NCBI RefSeq assembly: GCF_016495405.1
Contig: NZ_CP044522.1
Coordinates: 1,612,001-1,676,000 of the forward strand
Length of the DNA stretch: 64,000 bases
Direction of reading: 5' to 3'
Source: Cobetia sp. cqz5-12
GTDB lineage: Bacteria; Pseudomonadota; Gammaproteobacteria; Pseudomonadales; Halomonadaceae
A program made the translations under genes and the position numbers. The notes beneath the pieces are model-generated. The model had not been told where the DNA came from, ran no database searches, and was given only the letters and a program-made list of their open reading frames with translations. Each line of letters opens with the position of its first letter. The first letter of the stretch is position 1. Of the stretch, positions 53,184-61,637 are shown one piece after another.

Positions 53184-53885
53184 ATGAGTGATGTGAAGAC
53201 CGAAGCCCAAGGGGAAAAGATCGTACTGATCACCGGCGCCTCCAGCGGTATCGGCGAGGCCACCGCACGTACCCTGGTCAAGGCCGGGCACAAGGTCGTT
53301 GCGACCGCCCGCCGCAAGGAGCGCCTCGATGCGCTCGTCGAGGAGCTGGGCAGCGACAAGGTGCTGGCGATCGCCGCGGATGCGACGGACTACGATCAGC
53401 TCGCCAAGGTCGTCGAACAGGCCGTCGCGCATCATGGCCGTCTGGATGTGGCGTTCGCCAATGCCGGCACCGGCGTCAGCCAGGCTGGCACCGAGAATGG
53501 CGATCCCGAGGAGTGGAAGCGAGTCATCGACATCAACATCAATGCGCTGCTGTGGACCGCCCACGCGACCCTGCCGCACCTGAGAGAGCGCAAGGGCCAC
53601 TTCATCCTCACCAGTTCCGTGGCCGGTCGCGCCAACCATGCGGGCTCCATCTACAGTTCGAGCAAGTGGTTCGCCTACGGCTTCGGCCAGAACCTGGCGA
53701 TGGAAATGGCCGAGTGGCAAGGCCGCTGCACCACCATTACCCCGGGCATGGTCAATACCGCCTTCTTCGATCAGCCCAAGCCGGACAAGCTGGACCCGCA
53801 GGATGTGGCGGATGCCGTGCTCTACGCCATCAGTGCCTCGCCGCGTGCCAATATCCGCGAAGTTCATCTGATGCCAACCTACTGA
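53184..53885 (+). CDS. NADP-type short-chain dehydrogenase (YdfG-like)
   Basis: A 233-residue SDR with TGASSGIG, the ATARRKERLDAL segment typical of NADP-binding members, NAGTG, and the catalytic Ser-Ser (LTSSVAGRA) with YSSSKW, so Tyr and Lys are intact. Its pattern is that of serine/3-hydroxy-acid dehydrogenases such as YdfG. AGGAG lies 7 bases before the ATG at 53184. Element A sits in its promoter, indicating co-regulation with the DJ-1 gene by the LysR protein. Confidence 0.87.
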   Translation: MSDVKTEAQGEKIVLITGASSGIGEATARTLVKAGHKVVATARRKERLDALVEELGSDKVLAIAADATDYDQLAKVVEQAVAHHGRLDVAFANAGTGVSQAGTENGDPEEWKRVIDININALLWTAHATLPHLRERKGHFILTSSVAGRANHAGSIYSSSKWFAYGFGQNLAMEMAEWQGRCTTITPGMVNTAFFDQPKPDKLDPQDVADAVLYAISASPRANIREVHLMPTY

Positions 53886-53957
53886 TCTGGCAAGTCAGGA
53901 CCTTCACCGCTGATCTTCTGAAACGGATGTGCATGACCATCTTGAACTGAGCGAAAT

Positions 53958-54014
53958 GAGCACTATTTATCTCAGTGATAGTGGCTATCCGGACTATCGA
54001 TTTTGTCGATGGTG
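53958..54014 (+). promoter_or_regulatory. Shared promoter element B (before the DJ-1/PfpI gene)
   Basis: Begins GAGCACTATTTATCT, contains GATAGTGGCTATC (53977-53989) and continues GGACTATCGATTTTGTCGATGG. It is a close copy of element A, 914 bases downstream, ending about 105 bases before the next start codon. Confidence 0.8.
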
Positions 54015-54117
54015 AAGAGGGCAGTAAGGTGGATTCAATACGAGGCGAGCGATTCGCCGACGACACGTTTCACACGTTACCGCTGCGGGCAGTCCCGAGC
54101 GTATGAAGGAGAGCATC

Positions 54118-54801
54118 ATGAGCAAGGTTCTGGTGGTAGTGACATCCCACGATACGCTGGGTGACACGGGCAAGAAGACAGGCTTCTGGCTGGAAGAGCT
54201 GGCGGCTCCCTACTACGTCATGAAGGACGCCGGTATCGAGGTGACGCTGGCCTCTCCCAAGGGTGGTCAGCCGCCGCTGGACCCGGCAAGCCAAGGCGAG
54301 GACTTCCAGACCGACGCCACGCGTCGTTTCGATCAGGATGAGGCGGCCAAGCAGGACCTCGCCACCACCGCCGTGCTGGCAGACATGAAGGTCGAAGACT
54401 TCGACGCCATCTTCTACCCGGGTGGCCACGGCCCGCTATGGGATCTCACCAACGACGCGGATTCCATCCGTCTGATCGAGCAGTTCCATGCGGCCGGCAA
54501 GCCGGTCAGCTCCGTCTGCCACGCCCCGGCAGTGCTGCTGAACGCCCGCAAGCCTGATGGCACTCCCTTCGTGGATGGTGTGCGTGTCACCGGCTTCACC
54601 AATGGCGAAGAAGAAGGTGTCGGCCTCACCAATGTCGTGCCGTTCCTGGTCGAAGATGCCCTGCAGCAGAAAGGCGGCATCTATGAGAAGAAGGCCGATT
54701 TCACCTCCTTCGCGATTCAGGATGGTCTGATCATCACCGGTCAGAATCCGATGTCTTCCGAAGGCGTCGCTGAGCTGCTGATCGACAGTCTCAAGAAGTA
54801 G
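54118..54801 (+). CDS. DJ-1/PfpI-family protein (Hsp31-like)
   Basis: A 227-residue class I glutamine-amidotransferase-like protein: VLVVVTSHDTLG start, the segment DFDAIFYPGGHGPLWDLTND, and the nucleophile elbow SVCHAPAVLLNA with its cysteine. Relatives act as glyoxalase III, deglycase or chaperone in carbonyl stress. AGGAGA lies before the ATG at 54118. Together with the upstream SDR gene under the same duplicated element it suggests a reactive-carbonyl response (inference). Confidence 0.88.
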   Translation: MSKVLVVVTSHDTLGDTGKKTGFWLEELAAPYYVMKDAGIEVTLASPKGGQPPLDPASQGEDFQTDATRRFDQDEAAKQDLATTAVLADMKVEDFDAIFYPGGHGPLWDLTNDADSIRLIEQFHAAGKPVSSVCHAPAVLLNARKPDGTPFVDGVRVTGFTNGEEEGVGLTNVVPFLVEDALQQKGGIYEKKADFTSFAIQDGLIITGQNPMSSEGVAELLIDSLKK

Positions 54802-54827
54802 ATCAGGCGAGTTCAGGCTCCATGAAG

Positions 54828-54862
54828 AACCCCGCTACCGGGTCACCGGTAGCGGGGTTTTC
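54828..54862. terminator. Strong terminator between DJ-1 gene and siderophore operon
   Basis: AACCCCGCTACCGG and CCGGTAGCGGGGTT form a 14-bp stem with a 4-base loop and TTTTC after it; the convergent ATPase gene ends 29 bases further on. Confidence 0.93.
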
Positions 54863-54890
54863 GCGTCTATTGCGCATCGAATGGCAGGAT

Positions 54891-55724
54891 TTACTCCAGA
54901 ACGGGAGCGCGAGGTGTCAGCCCATGCCTGCCCAGTGGCGTCATCATCGGCTTGCCGGTGACGGGGTCGGGCGAGATGTGACTTTGCATGCCGAAAACGT
55001 CTTTCACCATCTCGCGCGTCAGGACTGTCTCGGGGCTGCCGTGGGCGTAGATGCGGCCCTCGGATAGTGCGATCAGCACATCGGCATAGCGTGCCGCCAG
55101 GTTCAGTTCGTGCAGCACCATCACGATGGTCGTGCCTCTGGCATGGTTGAGGTCTGTCAGCAGGTCAAGCACTTCCACCTGATGATTGATGTCGAGAAAG
55201 GTGGTCGGCTCATCAAGCAACAGGATGTCGGTCTGTTGAGCGAGGGCCATGGCGATCCAGACGCGTTGGCGCTGCCCGCCGGAGAGCTCATCCACCGGGC
55301 GCTCCGCCAATGAGGCGGTATCCGTGGCGTTGAGGGCTTCCAGCACGGCGCTATCGTCCTCATGACGCCAGCGCTGGAACAGCTTTTGATGGGGGTGGCG
55401 CCCTCGACAGACGAGGTCGAGCACCGTGATGCCTTCCGGCGCGATCGGTGATTGAGACAGCAAGCCCAATCGCTGTGCCAGCTGGCGGGCCGGCAGGCGA
55501 TGGATCGACTTGCCGTCCAGCAGGACCTCGCCGCGGGCGGGCGTCAGTAGCCGTGAGAGCGTGCGTAGCAACGTCGACTTGCCGCAGGCATTTGCACCAA
55601 CGATGGCCGTTGTCTTGCCTGGCGCGATGTCGAGATCGATACCGGAAAGCACCGGACGTTCGGCATAGCCAGCCGCGAGGTCTGTCACGCCCAGGCCTGA
55701 AGTGCAGGAAGAAGGCTGCGTCAT
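54891..55724 (-). CDS. fecE: Ferric-siderophore ABC transporter ATPase
   Basis: A 277-residue ATPase of the FecE/FepC group. Walker A is VGANACGKSTLL (an Ala in place of the usual Gly in the loop, but GxxxxGKS kept), signature LSGGQRQRVWIAMAL and Walker B ILLLDEPTTFLD. The start overlaps the permease stop by four bases. It is the last gene of the operon running binding protein, permease, permease, ATPase. The symbol indicates type; the exact siderophore is unknown. Confidence 0.9.
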   Translation of the reverse strand: MTQPSSCTSGLGVTDLAAGYAERPVLSGIDLDIAPGKTTAIVGANACGKSTLLRTLSRLLTPARGEVLLDGKSIHRLPARQLAQRLGLLSQSPIAPEGITVLDLVCRGRHPHQKLFQRWRHEDDSAVLEALNATDTASLAERPVDELSGGQRQRVWIAMALAQQTDILLLDEPTTFLDINHQVEVLDLLTDLNHARGTTIVMVLHELNLAARYADVLIALSEGRIYAHGSPETVLTREMVKDVFGMQSHISPDPVTGKPMMTPLGRHGLTPRAPVLE

Positions 55725-56869
55725 GAGGAAGCTCCGCGCTGGTTTTCACGAATCACGAGATAGAGCAGGAAGGGCGCACCGAGTACACCGGTCACCACGC
55801 CCACTGGATAGCGGGCCGGGAGCAGAAATTGTCCGATGAAGTCTGCGACCAGCATCAAGAGCGCACCGATCATCGCTGCTGGCACCAGTACGGAACCCTG
55901 ATGGTGAAACAGTCGTGTCGCGACAGGGCCGCTCAGGAAGGCCACGAAGGCGACCGGGCCAGCTATGGCAGTTGCGCAGGCCACCAGGCCGACAGCGGAA
56001 ATGATGATGCCCAGACGTGTCATGGACAGTCGCACACCCAGTCCGGATGCCATGTCATCGCCCATGCGCAGAACTTCCAGATTCCGGCTCAGCAGCAACA
56101 GGATGCCCCCCAGCAGGCCAAACACGCTACCCAGCGGCACCACCTGGCTCATGGTCACGCTGTTGAGACTGCCCGTCATCCAGCGCAGGGCCTCCTGAAG
56201 TGACCAGCTGGGTGCCTGGGTCAATACATAGGCGGTGATGCTCTGCAGCATGGCGCCCAGCCCGATGCCTACCAGAATCAGGCGTGCACCGGCCACGCCA
56301 TTGCGCCATGACAGTGCGTAGATCAAGCCCGCGACGCCCAGCGCTGCCAGTACCGCGATCACTGACACGGCAGTGCCACTCAGCGACAGCATCACGATGG
56401 CGAAGACCGCAGCAGCGCTGGCACCGGCACTGATGCCGATGATGTCCGGGCTCGCCAGCGGGTTGCGCAGCAGACTCTGGAAGGCGGCTCCGCCCAGACC
56501 AAAACAGCCACCTGCCAGCACCGCGACCAGCGCGCGAGGCAGGCGCAGCTCGCCCACGATGAAGCTTGCACCTGCGACCGGCTCGCCCCACAGCACACGC
56601 AGTACCGTCAGTGGGGAGATAAAGCTTTGGCCTTGTACCAGAGTGAGGCTGAAGGCCGTCACCAGGACCGCGAACAGGCACCAGGATTTGCGCCTTCTGG
56701 CATCCTGGCGAGATTTACGCAGTGCCCGCATCTCCCGGTGGCCGCAGTGGGCGCGTGGGCGCAGGGGCGTCAGGTAGGGCCGGTGAGAGTCATCAAGCGA
56801 TGCGTGCGTCACCTGCTGCGCCGTCTCATCCTCAGGCTGGGAAGAGCGACGAGAAGAAAAGGCAGTCAC
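55721..56869 (-). CDS. fecD: Ferric-siderophore ABC transporter permease (FecD-type)
   Basis: A 382-residue permease with about ten helices. Family segments are LRLPRALVAVLAGGCFGLGG and RNPLASPDIIGISAGASAAA. It has an unusually long hydrophilic N-terminus of about 65 residues (rich in Arg, Gln and Ser) before the first helix. The start overlaps the upstream permease by four bases, which fixes it, although a later start within the N-terminus cannot be excluded. Confidence 0.9.
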   Translation of the reverse strand: MTAFSSRRSSQPEDETAQQVTHASLDDSHRPYLTPLRPRAHCGHREMRALRKSRQDARRRKSWCLFAVLVTAFSLTLVQGQSFISPLTVLRVLWGEPVAGASFIVGELRLPRALVAVLAGGCFGLGGAAFQSLLRNPLASPDIIGISAGASAAAVFAIVMLSLSGTAVSVIAVLAALGVAGLIYALSWRNGVAGARLILVGIGLGAMLQSITAYVLTQAPSWSLQEALRWMTGSLNSVTMSQVVPLGSVFGLLGGILLLLSRNLEVLRMGDDMASGLGVRLSMTRLGIIISAVGLVACATAIAGPVAFVAFLSGPVATRLFHHQGSVLVPAAMIGALLMLVADFIGQFLLPARYPVGVVTGVLGAPFLLYLVIRENQRGASS

Positions 56870-57918
56870 AGTGATTTCACCTTGTGGCGACGTACGATCC
56901 AGAGAAAGGCGGGGGCGCCAACCAGCGCTGTCATGATGCCGACATCGAGTTCGGCAGGGCGGGCGATCAGCCGGCCCGCGATATCGGCCGACGTCAGCAA
57001 CAGCGCCCCGGCCAGCGCCGACAGCGGGACTACCCAGCGGTAATCACTGCCGACCACTAGACGGCAGACATGCGGCACGACAAGGCCGACAAAGGCGATG
57101 GGGCCACATACGGCGGTGATGCCGCCGCAGAGTAGAATCGCCCCCAGCGCCGCCATGAGGCGGACAAGAGCGACTCGCTCGCCGAGCCCGCTGGCCATGT
57201 CATCACCGAGCGCGAGCATGTTCAGCTTGCGTGCTGAAAGCCCGCAGATCAGCAGGCCGCTGATCACGAAGGGCAGGGCAGGCGTGATCTGATCCAGCGT
57301 CGCGCCACCCACGCCACCGATCAGCCACGACTGGATCAAGCCTCCGATGTCGGCGCGCGGAAGGATGATGGCCGAGGTCAAGGAACTCAGTGCTGCTGAC
57401 ACGACGGCACCGGATAGCGCCAGTCTCAAAGGGGTGGCGCCACCTCGGCCGAGACTGGCGATCAGATAGACCACCACGGCGCTCACGCCTGCCCCGACAA
57501 TGGCCAGCCATAGATAGTCGCTGGCCAGCTCGATGCCGAACCAGGCGATGCCGATCACCACTGCCAGTGCGGCACCGGCATTCACGCCAAGTAGCCCCGG
57601 GTCTGCCAACGGGTTGCGGGTCACTCCCTGCATGGCCGCTCCTGAAACGCCCAGTGCCGCACCGGCCATGATGGCCAGCAGCGTGCGTGGTAGACGGCTG
57701 GCGACAGCCGCCTCCGCCATCGTATCGAGAGAGCCATCCAGCAGCCCGGTGATATCGGACCAGCTCGTTGCCCGCGCGCCGAACATCACTGACAACGTCA
57801 TGACAGCGCCCAACGCCAGCACCAGTCCCAGCGTTCCCAGCCAGCGCCGCTTGCGGGAAGCGGCGCGCCCGGTGAGATCAGTCGGCCTTGTTGGCGGCGA
57901 TGGACAACAGGTCAACAT
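56866..57918 (-). CDS. fecC: Ferric-siderophore ABC transporter permease (FecC-type)
   Basis: A 350-residue permease with about nine to ten helices. It carries SRLPRTLLAIMAGAALGVSG, RNPLADPGLLGVNAGAA and the helix segment AVCGPIAFVGLVVPHVCR typical of the pair. Its start lies 41 bases inside the end of the binding-protein gene, an overlap longer than the usual four bases; its ribosome site is weak, so translation is probably coupled. Confidence 0.9.
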   Translation of the reverse strand: MLTCCPSPPTRPTDLTGRAASRKRRWLGTLGLVLALGAVMTLSVMFGARATSWSDITGLLDGSLDTMAEAAVASRLPRTLLAIMAGAALGVSGAAMQGVTRNPLADPGLLGVNAGAALAVVIGIAWFGIELASDYLWLAIVGAGVSAVVVYLIASLGRGGATPLRLALSGAVVSAALSSLTSAIILPRADIGGLIQSWLIGGVGGATLDQITPALPFVISGLLICGLSARKLNMLALGDDMASGLGERVALVRLMAALGAILLCGGITAVCGPIAFVGLVVPHVCRLVVGSDYRWVVPLSALAGALLLTSADIAGRLIARPAELDVGIMTALVGAPAFLWIVRRHKVKSL

Positions 57919-58975
57919 AATCGTCGAGTACCCAGGGAATCGAGAGGGGGGTGGGGTTGGCGGCCGTGCCCATCGGGCCGTTTTCCAGCAACACCACGGC
58001 GTCCTGTTGGATGGCCGGCAGGCGTGAGGTCAGCAGGTGCTCGTTGAGGCGGTCAACCAGTGCCTGGCCGCCATAGGTCAGCACGATATCGACATCGGCC
58101 AGCTCATCGAGGCGCTCTGCACTGATCTGACCGGCAAAGCGGCCATCGACGGCGGTCTCGGTGACGAACTGTGGCGAGACCATGCCCAGTTCGTGGAAGA
58201 AACGCACCCGGGCATCGTTGTCGTTGTAGAAGGCGATGCGGCTAAGATTGGTCGGGTCGATATGGCTGATCACGATGATCGACTTGCCCTGGATCTCCGG
58301 GTGACTTGCGACATTCTCGGCGACCTGCGCCTCAAGACGCTCGATCAGCGCTTCGCCCTCGGCGGCCATGCCCATGCCGGCACTGTCGAGGCGAATCATG
58401 TCACGCCAGCTGGAAGACCAGCGCGGGCCCGGACGAGCCACGACAGGGGCGATCTTGCTCAGGGTGTTGTAGTCGGCCTCGCTGAGTCCGGAATAGGCGG
58501 CGAGAATCACGTCCGGCTCGCTCGCGGCCACGGCCTCGAAGTCGATACCATCCCCTTCGTCATACAGATTGGCGGCGTCACCCCCCAGTTCGTCCAGTCG
58601 TGCCTTGACCCACGGCATCATGCCGTCGCCATCATCATCTCCGAATGCCTGGCGGGGGAAGCCCACCGGCACGACGCCCAGTGCCAACGGCACTTCATGA
58701 TTGGCCCAGGCGACGGTGGCGATACGTTGGGGCTTCTTCTCGATGACGGTGGTGCCGAAAGCATGCTGGATGGTGAGTGGATACTGAGCCGTTGTCTCGG
58801 TGACATCTGAGACAAGCGAGGAGGTATGGGTGTCAGCCTGTGAAGAGTGTGACTCGTGTGCCTGGGCGGCAGGCATGAAACAAGTGGCCATGACGGCCAG
58901 GCCAATGGCGCAGGAAAGTCGCGTGCGTCGCAAGGGAGAATCCTTTTGTGATCGTGTCGCGGTGGATACCGCCAT
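57878..58975 (-). CDS. fecB: Ferric-siderophore periplasmic binding protein (FecB-type)
   Basis: A 365-residue helical-backbone binding protein. The signal peptide ends PAAQA-HESH, followed by a His/Ser/Thr-rich linker; the fold starts at PQRIATVAWANHEVPLALGVVPVGF, and DVILAAYSGLSEADYNTLSKIAPVV splits across residues 155-180. The ATG at 58975 is preceded by a TTG codon in frame and no clear ribosome site; a hairpin lies just upstream. It is the first gene of the importer and collects ligand from the TonB-dependent receptor encoded 83 bases upstream. Confidence 0.88.
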   Translation of the reverse strand: MAVSTATRSQKDSPLRRTRLSCAIGLAVMATCFMPAAQAHESHSSQADTHTSSLVSDVTETTAQYPLTIQHAFGTTVIEKKPQRIATVAWANHEVPLALGVVPVGFPRQAFGDDDGDGMMPWVKARLDELGGDAANLYDEGDGIDFEAVAASEPDVILAAYSGLSEADYNTLSKIAPVVARPGPRWSSSWRDMIRLDSAGMGMAAEGEALIERLEAQVAENVASHPEIQGKSIIVISHIDPTNLSRIAFYNDNDARVRFFHELGMVSPQFVTETAVDGRFAGQISAERLDELADVDIVLTYGGQALVDRLNEHLLTSRLPAIQQDAVVLLENGPMGTAANPTPLSIPWVLDDYVDLLSIAANKAD

Positions 58976-58983
58976 CAAGATGA

Positions 58984-59020
58984 GACCAGACAGACCCTGT
59001 CGGTGAGGGCCTGTCTGGTC
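58984..59020 (-). other. Hairpin between receptor and binding-protein genes
   Basis: GACCAGACAG (58984-58993) and CTGTCTGGTC (59011-59020) are complementary, with further pairs inside the 17-base loop. On the minus strand it lies after the receptor stop and directly before the binding-protein start, without a T-run. It may attenuate or replace a ribosome-site signal. Confidence 0.6.
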
Positions 59021-59058
59021 GTCGGATACAGAGAAGGTTCGTACAGGGAATGCTCGAC

Positions 59059-61254
59059 TCAGAAGTCGTAGGTCATGCTCAGCAACGCACTACGCGGCGC
59101 GCCGTACAGGTACTGGCTGTAGAAGCCCTGCTGCGTGTAGTACTCCTCATCGAAGAGGTTGGACACGTTGAGCTGAGTGCTGAAGTTGTCATTGAAGCGA
59201 TAGCGCGCCATGGCGTTGGCGAGGAAGACATCGCCCTGTCCGACCTTCTCGCTACCGGTGGGCGTGTCGGCATTGCGATAGGTATCGCCCTGCCAGGTGC
59301 CGCCGGCGCCCAGAGTCAGGCGTGACCAGTCGCCGGGCAGCTGCCAGGTGGCATAGACCTTGGCCTGCTGGCGTGGATAGCTGGTATTGAGCTGGCTGCC
59401 ATCGGAATCCTCGGCATCCACCAGTGCGTAGCTGGCGGAGAGATTGATGCCCGGCGCGACTTCACCGGCCACTTCCAGCTCGAAGCCCTCGACCACGGCA
59501 CCGTCGGACTCGGTGTAGGCCTGATCGGTGGTGCCGTCGACATAGACGCCTGGAATCTCGACGGCCAGATTGTCCTGCTCGCTGCGGAAGACGGCGAAGG
59601 ACACGTCTGCGCGGTCATTGAACAGCTCGGCCTTCAGGCCCGCTTCATAGCTGGTGCCTTCCAGCGGATCGAGCAGGGCACCATCGGGGGCACGCTCACT
59701 CTGGGTGTTGAAGATCTGCGTATAGCTCGTGTAGGCGGTGAGGTTGTCGGTGATATCGACGATCAGGCCGGCATAGGGCGTGAATTCGTCGTTGTACTCA
59801 TAGCTGCGCTCACCGCGATAGTCCTGGTCGATCTCCCAATCCGTCAGGCGGGCACCGAGGATCAGGTGCACGGGGTCTGCCAGCGAGAAACGCGTGACGG
59901 CGTAGAAGCCTTCCTGCTGGGTCTCGGTGTCGTCCGTCAGGCCCCACTCGCCCCATTCGGGCTCGGCCAGTGCCGGGTCGTCACGATCAGTGAAGCTGCC
60001 CAGCGCCGGTACACTGCCGGCCGGGGTGCGACTCCAGATCTCGTATTCTTCCTTGAGCTGCATGTAGCCGAAGCCCAGCTGATGCTCGCGACCGAACAGC
60101 TTGAAGGGGCCCTCGGCGCTCAGGTTGAGGTTCTTCTGGGTGCGATCACCGCGATAGTCGACCAGATAGGAGGTGGTCGGATACTGTCGATTGCTGTCGT
60201 AGTAGAGGATGCCGTTGTCACGATCCACGTAACCGCCGCGGTAGTTGTAGGTGAGCCCGTAGTTGGCATCGCCATGGCTGTAGGCTGCCGTTGCCTTCCA
60301 GCCATTGGCGAAGTAGTGGGTAAGGTCCGCGAAGCCACGCGTGTTTTCGGTGAAGAAGTGCGCCCATTCGGTATTGTTGGCGACTGACTGATCGAAATCG
60401 GTGCGCGTGCCATCGGTGTAGTAGAGCGGCACGCCCAGATAGGCGCCGTCCTGGTCGTAGCGCTGATACTCGACGCCGACGTTCAGCTCGGTGTCCGGTG
60501 TCAGTTCGGCGGCGATCACGCCATACAACGTCTCGCGATCGTTCTCGACATCATCCATGAAGCTGTCGGAGCGGTCCTTGGCGGCCACGAAGCGTACGCC
60601 GACCTTGCCGGCGTCATCCAGAGGTGTGCTGACATCCACTACACCACGACGGCGGTCCCAGCTACCCACGGCACCGGTCACGCTGGCGGCGGCTTCATCC
60701 AGCGGCTTCTTGCGCACGAAGTTGACGGTGGCGGACGGATCGCCCACGCCAGTCATCAGGCCGGTGGCGCCGCGGACGACCTCGACACGATCGTAGATGG
60801 CGGTATCCCACTCGGCGTCGCCGAAGGGCCAGAAGCCGCTGGTGTTGCTCTGCTGACCATCGAACTGGAAGTTGCGGATGGTATAGCCGCGTGACTGGAA
60901 GCTGGCGCGTGTGCCATCGAGACGATTGGAAGACACCCCCGGAAGGCGATTGACGGCTTCCGTGGTGCTGGTCAGCGCCTCGTCGTCCATCTGCTGGCGG
61001 GTCAGAAAGCTGACAGACTGAGGTGTCTCGCGCGGTGACAGCGTCAGGCCATTGGCGCTGGTGCTGGAGCCGACCGTGTACGTCTGTGTCTCTTCTGTAG
61101 TGCCGGTTTGTGCTTCGCCGACGATGGTCATCGACTCCAGTTTTTGCGTCTCGTCCGCGAAGGCGGTGGCGCTGAGGAGTGAGGACGTCGCGAGGGCGAT
61201 GGAGATAGCGAGTGGCGAGCGAGTAAAACCTGGACGGCGGAGTGAGTGAGCCAA
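59059..61254 (-). CDS. TonB-dependent siderophore receptor (FhuE/FoxA-like)
   Basis: A 731-residue outer-membrane receptor. The signal peptide (ending TAFA-DETQ) is followed by the plug domain (SPRETPQSVSFLTRQQMDDE, RVEVVRGATGLMTGVGDPSA) and a 22-strand barrel ending in the aromatic residue of LLSMTYDF. The plug motif pattern is typical of hydroxamate-type receptors. I take a TTG start at 61254 with AGGGAA 7 bases upstream; no ATG exists near the N-terminus, and the longer frame would run through the Fur box. It shares Fur control with the fec-type genes downstream. Confidence 0.92.
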   Translation of the reverse strand: MAHSLRRPGFTRSPLAISIALATSSLLSATAFADETQKLESMTIVGEAQTGTTEETQTYTVGSSTSANGLTLSPRETPQSVSFLTRQQMDDEALTSTTEAVNRLPGVSSNRLDGTRASFQSRGYTIRNFQFDGQQSNTSGFWPFGDAEWDTAIYDRVEVVRGATGLMTGVGDPSATVNFVRKKPLDEAAASVTGAVGSWDRRRGVVDVSTPLDDAGKVGVRFVAAKDRSDSFMDDVENDRETLYGVIAAELTPDTELNVGVEYQRYDQDGAYLGVPLYYTDGTRTDFDQSVANNTEWAHFFTENTRGFADLTHYFANGWKATAAYSHGDANYGLTYNYRGGYVDRDNGILYYDSNRQYPTTSYLVDYRGDRTQKNLNLSAEGPFKLFGREHQLGFGYMQLKEEYEIWSRTPAGSVPALGSFTDRDDPALAEPEWGEWGLTDDTETQQEGFYAVTRFSLADPVHLILGARLTDWEIDQDYRGERSYEYNDEFTPYAGLIVDITDNLTAYTSYTQIFNTQSERAPDGALLDPLEGTSYEAGLKAELFNDRADVSFAVFRSEQDNLAVEIPGVYVDGTTDQAYTESDGAVVEGFELEVAGEVAPGINLSASYALVDAEDSDGSQLNTSYPRQQAKVYATWQLPGDWSRLTLGAGGTWQGDTYRNADTPTGSEKVGQGDVFLANAMARYRFNDNFSTQLNVSNLFDEEYYTQQGFYSQYLYGAPRSALLSMTYDF

Positions 61255-61275
61255 GATTGCGTTCCCTGATTGTTT

Positions 61276-61292
61276 ATAATAATCATTATTAT
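61276..61292. promoter_or_regulatory. Fur box upstream of the siderophore receptor
   Basis: ATAATAATCATTATTAT is a perfect 8-1-8 palindrome and matches the A+T-rich Fur consensus. It lies 21 bases upstream of the TTG start, so Fur with iron would block transcription of the receptor and probably the downstream importer. Confidence 0.88.
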
Positions 61293-61637
61293 TTACCCGC
61301 TGGCGGCACTTTTGTTTTGCGAAATGCCAGACTCGCTTTGCGGGATGCCAAGAATGAAAATTTCGGGGAACTTCATGAGCCTGGCGTGGTGCTATCGGGC
61401 GATGGGGCTGGTCATGTGTCAGGACAGAAACGCTACCCGCTGACATGTACGAGCCTCATATTCGGGCCGCGCGTTCGATACCTTCAGGCCATGCACGCAA
61501 GCGCCATACTGAAACGCCCCGCGACCGTTCATCCGGTCGCGGGGCGTTTGGTTTCAGGCCTGTTGCTCTTGGGCTGCCGCTCTTTAGCTTGTGGTGCAGG
61601 GCGGCTCAGGGGGTTTGGATCAGGGGTTACGGCACGC
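61293..61637. other. Intergenic region with terminator
   Basis: No gene supported. AAACGCCCCGCGACCG (61512-61527) and CGGTCGCGGGGCGTTT (61534-61549) form a 16-bp stem that can terminate the allophanate hydrolase operon arriving from the right; the T-run is short on both sides. Confidence 0.75.
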
